A stretch of 64,000 nucleotides of DNA from Carya illinoinensis (lineage: Eukaryota; Streptophyta; Magnoliopsida; Fagales; Juglandaceae). A program made the translations under genes and the position numbers. Location: the NCBI RefSeq assembly GCF_018687715.1, contig NC_056764.1, positions 13,673,501 through 13,737,500 on the forward strand, written 5' to 3'. Below are positions 44,641 to 56,179 of this stretch, piece after piece; the stretch's first letter is position 1, and every line of letters starts with the position of its first letter. The notes below the pieces were generated by a model. The model saw only the letters and a list, made by a program, of their open reading frames with translations, was not told the DNA's origin and ran no database searches.

Positions 44641-45059
44641 TCCACCTCAGCCATTTTGATAACAGACAGTTCATTCTTAGAATAGGAATGTTCGTTACCA
44701 GCCTCAAAATGTTGGTCAGCACTACTGATTTTCTTTCTTTGTTCCAGCTTCTCCATTTTGAATGTTTTCCTTACACCTCTCCCTTTTTCCAGGGCCATGA
44801 GCATCTCCCCTGCATCCTCTATATCGCCAATGTCTTTTTGAAGTTGAGGACAAGTTACAGAAGTGCGCTAAGCTGCTGCTCTTTTTTTTTTGGGGGGGGG
44901 GGGGATTTCAGTATCATAGTGAGTCAAGTTCCTTTTGTTATTTCGCACTTGCATTTCCAGTGGGTGCTTGAGTTGGATAAGGTTTGGATTTGGTTTTAGA
45001 TGGGTTGGAGTGGTTGTTACTTGTTCTAGCGGTAAAGGGGATGAGATGATTGAGTTCAG

Positions 45060-46033
45060 AATGCTAACTTCAATGTTTGCGGATTTCAGGTTAGGGCTCT
45101 AGGCAGGAGATGCGATTTCTGCACATCCTTCGATTGGGGATTCTTTTGGGTCTATACTTGAGAGTTCCTTGGGGTATGGGGCCTTGCACAGAGATGATAA
45201 TGGGATAGAATTTGGGCCAACCATTTCTACAGGATTGGCCTCCTGCAGGTCTTGCGGGCTAAATGCAACAGGGATAACTTCAATGGGCCTTCTTTGAGAT
45301 AGGGAATTTTGAGTATGAGGTTTATTCACATGACTCTTTTGAGTTTCAAACGTTGGACCATTGAGGAAGTCAAAGCTCTGGAGAATTTTGTTGTAAATGG
45401 AAGGACCTGAGATGATCTGGCTGGTGGGCTTCTGTAGGAAGGTAGGACTAGGCTCTGGTTTATTTGATCTCAGTAGAGTACGTGTGCCCATGATCATTGG
45501 AGAAGTTGACCCCTTATGTGGACTTAATTCTTAAAGAGATTGATATGTATTGCAGAATTTTGAAGGGTCGGTTGTTTCGTAAGTTAAGGTAAGGGAAGGG
45601 CTCAAGAAGGTTTTGGTGTTTGAGGGAGTTAAGGTTGGGCTGGTAGAAATTAATGGGCTGACAAACTTGGTCCACTGTTCATCCTCTCTTCCATGTGACT
45701 TCTGCTTGTCTTCGTCCACCATTAAAGCATGACTTTCAGCATCGGCACTCCAAGTTTCAACACTAGGCATTCTGGCAAAGATATTGATCGTGTTATTGTT
45801 ATTTTTGAGCTTTGAAAAACAGTATATCTTGTCCACGAACATCTTCCCTTTGGCTTTGCTGAAAAAATTTTTTTAGTAGATGCCCTGGCCTGAGAATTGC
45901 TTGAGACTAGTTCTCTATTTGATAACCTGACTTGATAAGGATTTGTTACCATTCTTGTTTTTTTGTGAATTTTTAATGGGACTTGGGCCATGGAGTGCAG
46001 GCTAGGGTTGGTTTGTGACTCGAGAATTCTCAA
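45060..46033 (-). pseudogene. LINE ORF1-like region, low similarity
   Basis: This lies just upstream (minus strand) of the endonuclease, where ORF1 belongs. It consists of three overlapping partial frames rich in Ser, Pro and Asn (for example RRPIEVIPVAFSPQDLQEAN and MPSVETWSADAESHALMVDE). No RNA-binding zinc knuckle was seen. Assignment rests on position only. A G run at 44891-44903 and another at 44608-44623 sit between it and the endonuclease. Confidence 0.4.
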
Positions 46034-46280
46034 GTAGAAAGTTCGCGATATAGGTCACTTGAGCAAAACTCAGGCAGAGAGTTTGTCCGAATGAATAACC
46101 TAGTAATTGTGAAATTAGAGTTTTTACCGAACAACACTATAAATATATATAATTAATGGACAATATGGCCGGTATGGAATAGTGTATTTTGCCCCAAAGT
46201 GTATTTTGTCTTTCATCAAGATAATAAAATCATTTTTAGCTCCCTAGATGTAGGCACGTTACTGACTCTAATATAGATTT
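46034..46280 (+). mobile_element. Ty1/copia LTR fragment, left copy
   Basis: This segment (aaagttcgcgatataggtca, then cctagtaattgtgaaattag, then tagatgtaggcacgtta) matches the right part of the LTR at 49540-49820 over about 230 bp at moderate identity. The 5' part of the LTR is missing. It may be the partner LTR of that element, with other sequence now filling the space between. Confidence 0.55.
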
Positions 46281-46785
46281 TAGTTTACTCATCTTTCTAC
46301 AATTTATATCAAGATAATTTTACAATACAATTTAACATAATAAATTAACAACAATAAATTGTTTTCATGCAAAGAAATATTAAATCGACCATATAGCACA
46401 CTCATAATGGGAAATAGCTTTCAAATTACAGTTCATAGTCCCAAGAATTTCCTCTAAAAAATTTCAAAATGCTTGTACATACACAAATAAACAAGTTAAA
46501 CATCAAATAATAGGAAAGTTAGTTATCAAACATGAAAACAATATCAAAATCAAGCATTTTGTTAGAAATTATAATGCAAAAAAAAAAAAAAAAAAAAACT
46601 TGCTAACTTGTTACCTCTTAGTCAAAGAGGCTTAAATTGACAACTTCACAACAAATATAGGCCACTGATGGAATGAAGGAGTGGTGAATGGACTCCGAAG
46701 AGATGAGACATATTAGAAAAATCACAGTAATATATTAGATAAGAGGTGAATGGAGGAGATGAGTGAAAGAGCTTGGTTTTAGCCC

Positions 46786-46893
46786 GTTAGAACGGATGCC
46801 TCTTGTCTGGCTAAGGGGTAGGTCATGAGTTTGGTTAGAACGGATGCTTCTTGTCTGGCTAAAGGGTAGGTCATGAATTTGGTTAGAACGGAT
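46786..46893. repeat. Minisatellite, 48 bp unit, two full copies plus part
   Basis: Units start gttagaacggatgc at 46786, 46834 and 46882 and contain ttgtctggctaa-gggtaggtcatga. The third copy breaks off after gatgcctc at about 46895, exactly where the copia 3' LTR sequence (tctcgcttgagtcc) starts, so the minisatellite has replaced the end of that LTR. Confidence 0.85.
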
Positions 46894-47399
46894 GCCTCTC
46901 GGTTTGTGTCTCGCTTGAGTCCACTGTCGCACAAGACTCGAGCAAACTTACGGGTAAGCTTCGCTTGGGCGCTAGGTAGAGTGACATACTGGGTGAACTC
47001 TATGTTTCCTATTTTTTACTCAAAAACTAGGCTCCACATACAACCCAACAATCTCTCACTTGGAGACTAGTTCTCCACATGCCATTAACTGTTTCCAACC
47101 CAAGCCCTACTACCTTTGTAGCTCACAGATCCCGTCTTTAAGCAAAAAGAATCACTGAAGTCAAGCCCGACTTCAGTCTCTTGCGTACATCGCCTTTAGT
47201 CAGCACATCCAATAGGAGTATCTGGTCTTGAACCGATCTTGGCAATCTTAGCCAACTACCCCAGGCTTACATGAGAAACGATAAAGCTGACTCCCTTTGG
47301 CTTCCTCATATATTTCCCTCGATCAAGCCTGTCTTTTTGCACACTTGGATTTCCTTGCACATCACTGGACCCCGATGTTAAATATAAAGAGTTAAATAT

Positions 47400-48490
47400 C
47401 TTACCATGTGCTAAGACCAGCACACCCATAGTGATCTTCCAAGCTTATCCAGAGAACGTTATTGCATAATCGTTGTAATCAAGTTGTCCCATAGAAATCG
47501 AGTTTTTCTTCAGATTTGGGATGTGTCTGAGTTGCTATAAAGTCCACACGCCCTTGTTTGGAAGTGTGATGCGCACATCACCCTCTATCACTACATCCAG
47601 TGCCTCTCCACCAATCACATACATCTTTCCAAGATCACTAGCAACATAGTTTTGTATAATCTTTTGATGTGAGGTGCTATGGAACTAAGCTCCTGAGTCC
47701 AACACCCAATCATCAATCGAACTGTGCACTACAAGAGTTAGGGCATCACGTATTTCTTTAACCACTACATTCACCACATTATACTCAGCACTTTCTTGAT
47801 TCTGACAGTCTCTCTTGATGTGGCTCATTTTGCCACAACTTCAACACGTGATCTGCTGTCTAGATCTCGTCTTGCTTTTGCCTTTGTTCTTGGAGCTTGA
47901 CCTGTCATATCTTCTACCCTGATTATCAATGTTCAAGGCTGATCTCGAACCTAAGAACTCATCGAAGTCTCTTCTACGTACCTCTTCAGCAAGGATCAGG
48001 TTACGTACGTCATCGTACTTTAGTTTCATCTTGCTGACTGACCTACTCACAACCGTCCTCATGGCTTCCCAATTATTTGGCAGTGATGCCAACAGAATCA
48101 ACGCTCTGATCTCATCATCAAACTCAATTTATACATTAGATAGTTGATTTGTGATCCTATTGAATCCATTCAGGTCTTTGGCAAAAGACACACATTTTGA
48201 CATCCTCAAATTGAACAACTTTTTTCATTAGGTGCACTTTGTTCTTCGTCGAAGGCTTTTCATATATACCTGAAAAAGATGCCATGAGATCTGTCATGGT
48301 TCTATCCTTATTGACATTGTGTGTCACTATTCTGGACAATGTCAACTGAACAATCCCCAAAACTTGTCGATTTAACAGGGTCCACTTAGCATCATCCATG
48401 CTCTCTGGCTTCTTTCCTACAATAGAAGATGTAGCCTCTTCCCATAGAGGTAGTTCTCCATTTGCATCTTCCAATACCCAAAATCAATGC
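47400..48490 (-). pseudogene. Ty1/copia gag and protease remnant
   Basis: Minus-strand reading begins EDANGELPLWEEA, then DAKWTLLNRQVLGIVQLTLS, VNKDRTMTDLMASFSGIYEK and STKNKVHLMKK (48470-48220), a copia gag. It goes on ILLASLPNNWEAMRTVVSRS, MKLKYDDVRNLILAEEVRRR and, after 47880, a zinc-knuckle-like segment with the first Cys positions decayed. From about 47730 the protease segment VLDSGAQFHSTSHQ is readable, with the catalytic D-S-G. A pre-integrase region follows. There are frame changes and stops. The product would be the capsid protein and its protease. Confidence 0.78.
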
Positions 48491-48575
48491 CATTGAACTT
48501 CTAAATCCCGAGTGCTTTCACTTTGTCTCCAACCATCATTCTCCTTCATATCTGATCTTGGCTCTTGATACCAGT

Positions 48576-49193
48576 TGTTATGGTAAACACACACACACAC
48601 ACACCAACGATGGCAACCAATGTAAACAAGCACACGATCAAGAAAACTCACAACACACAATTTACATGATTCGACAACTTGTCTATATCCGCAGAGTTGC
48701 AAGAATCTTATTAACTAGAGTAGATTACAATCACTCAATTTCAACTCCTCTCTCTAGAGATATTTGCTCTCATACAATATGCATTCACTTGACTATTGTT
48801 CTCTTTGAAAAATATGTTGCAAATTGTACACAATAAGTCAAATATTACATATTTATAGTAAATAGCGTTGGAAATCCTAATTGGCAAAAATTGGGTCATT
48901 CGCTCTAGTGGAGTGTCAAGTGCGCCTCGAGCGAACAACCAATCAACATTAGCTCGAGCAGTGTGTCGAGTATAGATCGAGCGAACACTAGAGTTTGTGT
49001 CTCGCTTGAGCCCTTTGTCATGCGAGACTGAAGCGAACTCACAGGTTGAGTTTTGCTCGAGGCCACTATCTGGCGCACCTCGAGCGAACTCACAGGTTGA
49101 GCTTCGCTTAAGAGCCAAGTCGAGCGACAATCGAGGGAGCTCTCTATTTCTTGATTTTTTGCCCAAAAACCAGGCTCCACATACAACCTAACA
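48576..49193 (-). mobile_element. 5' LTR of the minus-strand copia element
   Basis: A complete LTR of 618 bp with TG...CA ends, followed by a primer site complementary to initiator methionine tRNA. It contains a (CA)n run at 48587-48604, near its inner end. It also contains several tcgag-rich words (ctcgagcgaac) in its outer third, which resemble words in the neighbouring plus-strand LTR at 49550-49650. Confidence 0.78.
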
Positions 49194-49199
49194 GTATGC

Positions 49200-49830
49200 A
49201 ACTTCAGTTAGCCTTCTAACTTGAAGATGGGGGCGATAAGTATTAGAGGTGGAGGATATTAGTTTTTTTTTGGAGGCAATGGTGATATCTTGGCCTTACC
49301 AGTCTCCAAGTGGGAGAATTGTTGGATTTGTGGAGCGTAGTTAATTGTTCTGGCGGTTCGATTTGATGACTCAACATGGATTCGTTACAACTTTTCTAGT
49401 AGATTTTCAATTAGGTTGTGGTTGATAGGCCCAAGCCTCAATGAACATGGAGGAACCTTGCGGGGGTCTTTCCCAGAATTTTTTTTTTTTTACCTAGTTT
49501 GTGATTTAAAAAACTCCAGAAAGAAAGTTTCCTCGACACTCTTGCTACATGTCACTTGAGCGAAGCTCGGGTAGAAAGTTCGCTCGACATATTGCTCGAG
49601 AGAACATCAGATAAAGAGTTTACTCGAGACTTACTCGACACTTTGTTAAAGCGAATAATCCTGTAATTGTGAAATTAGAGTTTTTGCCATACAATCTTAT
49701 AAATATATAATTAATGAATAGTATAAGTGGTCTAGAATAGTGTTTTTCATCTCAAAGTATATTTTAGCTTCCTCAATATAATAAAATTCTCTGCATCTCC
49801 GTAGATGTAGGCACGTTGTCGAAACACGTA
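49200..49830 (+). mobile_element. Ty1/copia 3' LTR with adjoining polypurine tract, plus strand
   Basis: The tract caagtgggagaat (49305-49317) precedes tgttggatttgtggagcg (about 49320), the usual polypurine-to-LTR junction of plant copia elements. The LTR runs to about 49830 with the typical ending agatgtaggcacgttgtcga and cacgtaaat. The 120 bp upstream look like the pol 3' end of such an element. Its 5' partner may be the fragment at 46034-46280. Confidence 0.6.
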
Positions 49831-50878
49831 AATGTTTGTGTTATGTGATTGATTTATTGTTTTACATTATTTTCTTGAATCAATTTTCACAACAAAATAT
49901 GCACTTGAGTGGGTCTTGTAGTGGGTCTTGTAGTATTGATTGATGCCTATATAAAGGCGATATTAAATTATTAATAAATATTGTATGACACACTTCATAT
50001 GTTTATCATTCTTGAAATTTTCAAATCTATAATTAAGCTTGATGAACACATAATAAAGTACTCTCTCAAATCACCTTTACGGCCACCGTCAGTATTTGTG
50101 GGCACCAGTTTGTTCCAAAACATACCAGATTCTCATCCACTATTTTTGTCAAACAATGAGAACCCAAGAATTAGCAATGAAAATTTGCGCACTGCCATAG
50201 AAAGGGGCATTGACAATCAATTGTCCGGCTAGATTGACTAATGAAAAGGATTGCCCTTATTTATAAAGTCAAACACTACAAAAAAAAAAAAAAAAAAAAA
50301 AAAGTACAAAGTCATATATTAAAAGAGAAATTATTCTCCTCAGTCATTATTCACTACTGCACACCCCATACTTTATGAAAAACACTCATATATTCTATAA
50401 AAAGTACCTCTATACCCTATGAATAAGCTACAAGTGTATGATATGAAAATAAATAGTGACTAATACATATCACTTCTCATATTAAAAATACACTTGCGAG
50501 TAATAAAGAATAAAAGTTACATACTGGAAATATAATACAAATGCAAGTGTTTAATAACTTAATACAACACTTTGGACCCAAACCCATTAATAGCTTGAGC
50601 TCTAAAATTGATTGTTCAATGTGTCACGTTGAATATAAACTGAATTGGGCCTAGCTCATTGGAAATCCATTATCTAGTGTAAAGAAAGAGATAAGACGGA
50701 TAAGATATAAGATAATGATGAGATAAGATAAGGAAAAGATAAAACCAAAAGATATTGACTTTGATCCAAAAATAGTAATTTGTGAAAGTGACATACAACA
50801 AGTAGAATTCAGCTACTCTAAAGAATGAATGAGACATATATAAGGGAGGGAATATATACAGATCTACACACCTCTTTA
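49831..50878. other. Intergenic DNA, no gene recognised
   Basis: AT-rich. It contains a poly-A run (50280-50303) and two near-inverted stretches around 50335-50365 and 50445-50480 that might be a decayed MITE. No coding evidence. Confidence 0.5.
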
Positions 50879-51489
50879 GAGCATCATCATCCCATTCTTC
50901 ATCCTCATCCCTAAAATTTAACTCAAAATTACATTTCTTCAAATTTTTCCTTAAATTTTATTCATCTTTCAAAAACCTCCTACATCTCATTCCCCCATCC
51001 CTATCTCTATTCTATTAAATAATATTTTTCTATTATTTTTTATTACTTTTTTCTTTCACTTCTATTTACAAATTTAACTACTCAATATTTTTTCTTATTT
51101 TTTGAACTATTACTCTAGTGAATATTTTAAACAAAAATTTAAATTATTTTTTTGTGAATATGATAATATTTTTAAAATTAATTTTTTTTATATTTTCTTA
51201 ATTAATTAAATTATTTTTAAAATTATTATTTAAAACTATAATAAATATGAGTATGAGAGAAAATGTAGATGATTGAAAAATTATTTATTTTATATATTAG
51301 AATAAAATATTGATAAAAATGATTTAGGGACTGAATAGTGAGTCCCCAAATATGGGGACTTACTGTTTATTCCCTAAACTTTTTTCCTAAAATAGGGATT
51401 CGGATGTGGGAGGTATTTTGATCAAAACCTTAAAATAAATTCCAAATTATAGGGATTTTAGTGCTTTGGAGAACCGGATGGGAATGCTC
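50879..51489. mobile_element. Tourist-like MITE, 611 bp, TTA TSD
   Basis: The inverted ends gagcatcatcatcccattc and (reverse complement of the right end) gagcattcccatccggttc share GAGCAT and CATCC with a few mismatches. TTA flanks both ends (50876-50878 and 51490-51492). The interior is very AT-rich and non-coding. The end type is the same as that of the MITE at 23506-23965, but the interior differs. Confidence 0.7.
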
Positions 51490-51779
51490 TTACACACATA
51501 TCTCCTCTAGAATTCTATAGATCTCACAGCACGTTAATATTCCTCAAATCCTATTTAATTTGTCTATTGTATTGAGAGCTATGAGAGGTAATGAGAGATT
51601 GTAGAATTACCAAACATGGTAGATTTCTCCTCCAAACAATCTATAGAAGTAAGTAGACTTTTATGTCAAATCACTTAAATCTTTATGTCTATCTCTTTAT
51701 TATATTTTATATGCTTTATTTATTATTTATTTTATGGATCATGAGTATCTAAGTACCGTATCAACGCCTAAGCCATCAT

Positions 51780-52225
51780 TGCGGGCCATTCAATGGTATT
51801 GCACGGCTTCAACCACACCGAAAAAATGCATCAACATCTTCTATTACTTTCTTAAAGACCCCATTAGCTAGCTGTTTAAACTCTGGTAGTAAACCAAAAT
51901 TATAACTGAACCAATTATTCTTCTTCATGATACTTTCCCCGCAATATAAATGTATTATTTTTGGACTAAAGTTTTTGTCCCTTAAAATGTCATATTGAAG
52001 ATTTTGATCCCAATATATCTTGATACGTATCCGCGTGTTATGATAGTAGTTCTCCAATTCTTATTGCCTTTACTTCATTTAGTATTCTTTCTCCAGCTAG
52101 CCTTTTCTTGTCTATGATCTCCCGAGTGATCTTATTAACCGAGGGGTTTTGACGATTATCGAAAACAAGGTGGTAGGCTTTATACATGAGTATGCTAAAG
52201 GTTCGTTTGGGAAGTGACATGAAAT
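51780..52225 (-). pseudogene. Unrecognised short coding remnants
   Basis: Two overlapping minus-strand frames (52220-52038 and 52057-51809) read with fairly normal amino-acid use, e.g. YKAYHLVFDNRQNPSVNKIT, then KKRLAGERILNEVKAIRIGE and, in the next frame, NWFSYNFGLLPEFKQLANGV. A one-frame shift near 52045 would join them into about 135 residues. I do not recognise the family. It could be a broken exon pair of a host gene or part of a mobile element. The MITE at 52200 cuts into its upstream end. Confidence 0.3.
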
Positions 52226-52557
52226 GATAATTTTGTAAATAATAATAAGATAATTTATGAATAATAATAAGAATGTTTGAGTTGAGTATTTTTTGAGTTT
52301 TGAGAAATGAGAGAAAAAAATTGAATAAAAAATATTATAAAATTAATATATTGTTATAATATAGTTTTATAATATTATTTTTGTTTTTAAAGTTGAATTA
52401 ATATTTTTTATTTTTTGTTTGAAAATTTTGAAAAATTGTAATGATTAATTTGAGAAAGCTGTAATGATTAGTTTGAAATGTTTGTATTTGAATTATGTTT
52501 AAGAAAAAGATGAGATGAGATGTGAATTTTGAAATAAGATCCATTTCCAAACAAGCC
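52200..52557. mobile_element. MITE with ggttcgtttggg ends (hAT-like)
   Basis: The left end ggttcgtttgggaagtg and right end catttccaaacaagcc are imperfect inverted repeats. The interior is AT-rich with agatgagatgagatg near the right end. This end type is common among MITEs of woody rosids, from memory. No clean TSD was found. It is about 358 bp long. Confidence 0.65.
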
Positions 52558-54962
52558 CCAAGCTTCTTAAATATTTTGATCTAGTTACTTCGATCAACAA
52601 TAAAATTAATCACCATATGATTGATTGGAGAAGGGAATGTTGAGTTCATAGAGTAACCCACCTATATATAATAGCCTACAACTTTATGATCGCCTTATTC
52701 ACATGACATGGAATGATAGAAGTGTTCTTCAGCAGTACTATGGCCAATCCCAGTACTCTCAAATACTGTCATTAATGTGAGATGCAACATGCCAACATGC
52801 AAATTTGTGAGATCATAATTTCAAGATTATCTCTTTAGTACTGTACTTATGATAGCGGTGTAATTGCTCCCAACTATTTGTTAGTACTTAATAGAATGTA
52901 GATGACGGTGGCTTGCAATACGCCGGGCCGCTCATGTAACTAATGCACGTATGTACGCGTCCCTTGTCAAGGATGCCGTGGCGACGAATTATCAAACGGG
53001 TCCTATGCATGTAATTATCAAACGCGTCCCTTGCAAAACTAGCGAGCAGCGACCCATGCATTTTACGCCACATCTCACATTCGATGAATTCTGACTTTCT
53101 TGGCCCCTTGTCTACGACTTTCCGTTCGTTCATAAATGCATCCACCTCATGAATGGTTTACTTTTCCGTGATTGTGGCCCGTGGGGTAAGATATCATTTT
53201 CGCAATTTACATCTTACATATTGAATCATATTATATTCAACATACGCTCTCTGATCATATAAATATCTATCAGTTTGTTACGATGATAAACAGTATTTTT
53301 ATTATTTTTTATATAATGTTTATTTACTCTTTTATCCTTTTATTTTATTCCCTGTGCAGTCTATGTAAAAGTGGCAGTGTAAATATCAGTTTATTTAATT
53401 TATTTTTGTAATTTTTCATAAATTGTAGCAGTATAAAAGTAAAGTTAGTGCTTGGGTCAGTAATTTATTGTTAGTTATTTGTGTTTATTTATGACCTCCG
53501 TACATTTAATTGTGTCAGTGGGTTTATATATATATATATATTTGTACTAAAAGCGCCTATCCACGTATTACCATATTTTTATTTCAAGTTTGCCCTTTGA
53601 CTTTTATCATTTTCCGTTTTAATCTCTTAACTGTTCTTTTATTTGCTTGCTTAGAATTGCGGTGAGAAATATAACTTATAATTTAAATAATAAATTTTAT
53701 TATTAAAAAGTCATTTACTATTTAATAACTATGTCTTTAAAGTAATTTTAAAGTTATTTATATTAATTTTTTAAAATATACAATTATCTGCAGGAACTTT
53801 TCGATAAAATCTTCAATTTAGTACTTTTTAAAAAGTAGATTTTTAATTTTTTAAGTGATTAAAATAATTTTTATAAAATTACCAAATATATTATTTTTTC
53901 TTTAAAAAAACTTTTAAACAATTAAAATTACTTTTTAAACTTTCAAACTCAATCCCAAACATGCTATTAACACATTTACGTTTTTAATTTTTTTTTTTTT
54001 TAATATTTTGATCTTTTTCTACAGCTTATAAACAGAATTTTTAGTCAAATATTGATTTTTACTATGTCATCTATAAGCTTATTTATTTATTTTTTCCATA
54101 TCATTTAAATAATTTTTTTTTATTCTTTTTAAGTATTTCATTTCTATCACTAAATTTACAATATTCATATAATTTTTTATATTTGTAATTTGTTTTTACA
54201 TATAATGTAAAATAATTCAGTCTTATATACAAAACAAAAATCTATAAGACAAATAAAAATTAAAAATTAAATCAAAATATGAAAAAAATGGTTTAAAAAT
54301 ATTTTCAAGTTATTTTTTAGAAGAAAATAAAATATATGTGTTTTATAAATTATGAACAATAAAAAGAATTTACTTACATGGTAAAAATCAAAGTAAAAGA
54401 AAAGAAAATATAAATAATAATAAAATATTTAGAAGATGAACAATACTCACTACATGTAGCTGGTTATTGTGTCTAAATGTATTTTATATTTTATTTTACA
54501 TAATTAGATAGAACTCTTTTTTAGAGTAATTTTTTAAATAATTTCATTTTTTATATAATACAAAAGCCATTGATAAGTAAAGCTTCTTAATCCACTTTCC
54601 ATCCTTTTTTTATTTTTTTAATTTTTTTTCTTAAAATGACTGGGTATTTTACAACAGTATAAGTGAACATTTTGGTGTTTCGAGCTACATATCAATAAAA
54701 CATGATGCACTAGAAATTATGTTCAAATTTTTCCGTCCATTTTGTTATGAATTATTATTTTTGGTTTTCTAATTTTGAAATTTGTGAATAAACATACTTT
54801 TTTTCGGATTACTGTATATATTATTTATATTCCATCTATATAATTCATATATATATAATTAACATATATATTTTCTATACATTGGGCGAACTTTCCTTAG
54901 ACGTTGCCCAACTACTAGTATGTATATAATTTGCAAGTAAGAGATATAAGGATTCTTGTTTC
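52558..54962. other. AT-rich intergenic DNA with one unrecognised ORF
   Basis: A minus-strand ORF at 53145-52888 (85 codons, MDAFMNERKVVDKGPRKSEF ...) has unusually balanced composition for this AT-rich stretch but matches no family I know. It includes two similar sequences around 52960-53035 (gtcccttg-caa, tatcaaacg-gtcc). From 53200 to 54960 the DNA is extremely AT-rich, with a (TA)n run at 53528-53541 and no coding evidence. Confidence 0.45.
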
Positions 54963-54965
54963 TTA

Positions 54966-55400
54966 GAACATCCTCATTGGTTTGACCAAATTTATTTTTA
55001 AAATTTAATCAATATTATACTTCTTTACATTTACATTTCATCTAAATTCAATTCTCATATTAGATTAGCTATCAATTCTCTATATAATAATAAAATATTA
55101 TTAAATTAATATTTTTTAAAAAAATTTATAATTCTACCAATTTAATATTATTAATAACTATATTATAATTAAATTAATATTAAAAAAAATTATATTTTTA
55201 AAGGTCATTTAATTCTCAAAATCATATAAAAATCATATTTTATAGTATACTTAAATTAATAAATTCTATTATAATGATAAGAAAGTAGTATTTTAATCTT
55301 TAGTGAATGAATATAGTCTTCTATATTTAGCTAACTACTTTAATAAAAATATAAAATATTTTAAATTTACTCAATTTAATATAAGTCTTTTTTTTATATA
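54966..55400. mobile_element. One-ended Tourist-like MITE remnant
   Basis: A left end gaacatcctcattggtttga preceded by TTA resembles the gagcatccacattggt end of the MITE at 23506. The following DNA is AT-rich with MITE-like character. The matching right end was not found, so the right border is arbitrary. Confidence 0.35.
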
Positions 55401-56143
55401 AATAATTACCAGTTGTCACTTCATCGTCCCACAGAGATGAAACGAGTGATGTGATCATGATCTCGACGCTCATGCGTGGGACAAACATATAATATTTTAC
55501 AAATAATAATAATAATAATAATAATATTTAAAAAAAAAAAAACACGTAGCCAAGAAAAAGGGGTGGAAGAGACTAAGCCGTGATCATTAATAATTAATTT
55601 GTTGTACAGAAATCCACATACTTGGGGAAACTTATTAATTATAAATTGTCTGTTTATACAACGGAAGTCACAGACCGGAGAGCTTGACCTGCAGACCAAT
55701 TGTTTGATATATCAGTTAATAACTTGGCCATCCAATATTGAATTGTTGAGATAGACACGTCATCATGTTAAGAAATTAGCAATTCAAATTCCCAGTTCAC
55801 AACTGGGTTTATCTTACTTAGGGGGAGTTCATGATGATGAAAGGTTGAAGGCAATATTCAACCGACCTAGTTATGGGGTCGGGAAAGTTCAAGAGACTTT
55901 TAATATTTTAAATTGAGTTACGTTACATACAATCATTTTAAATTTAGCAGTATCTTACTATTGAGGGGTACAAAAGTTAGTTTAATTTTCATCTCATCTT
56001 TACGATAGAGACAATCGATTTCTTATATTTTATTATTGCATGTGCGCAAATCCTCAAATTGCATGCAGCAATTTTATTTTATATCATGTAAATGTTTTCT
56101 ACCATGAATTTTATCTTTTAAATTATTGCTAGAAGTAATCTCT

Positions 56144-56179
<36 letters not shown>

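Larger units (their letters stand above)
40263..46033 (-). mobile_element. L1-type LINE, nearly full length but decayed
   Basis: Read on the minus strand, the order is: ORF1-like region (46033-45060), endonuclease (44640-43856), RT (43135-42310), post-RT and zinc knuckle (42270-41200), RNase H (40940-40620), 3' end and simple-repeat tail ((AAG)n with AAT/AAAAT, 40370-40265). The total is about 5.8 kb. Many stops and frame changes. The 5' border is unclear because copia LTR sequence begins near 46034. No TSD could be matched. The A-rich tail points toward the MLO promoter. Confidence 0.8.
46896..49193 (-). mobile_element. Internally deleted Ty1/copia element
   Basis: The 5' LTR on the minus strand is 49193-48576 (618 bp; tgttaggttgtatgtggagc ... 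ttaccataaca). The methionine-tRNA-type primer site (tggtatcaagagcc) is at 48573-48560. Gag and a protease piece follow, then the polypurine tract (aagtgagagat) and a 3' LTR starting tgttgggttgtatgtggagc at 47050. That LTR is cut short at about 46896. RT, most of integrase and RNase H are absent. The putative TSD next to the 5' LTR is gtatg; no partner is possible because the other end is lost. Confidence 0.8.

Noticed and set aside
44598..44999. Plus-strand ORF of 133 codons starting in a poly-G run
   Set aside because: It is antisense to the LINE endonuclease and 5' region and contains poly-Gly from G runs.
40263..46080. Target-site duplication for the minus-strand LINE
   Set aside because: Sequence next to the A-rich tail (ataactcgacccc) has no match near the 5' side around 46030-46100, where copia DNA begins.
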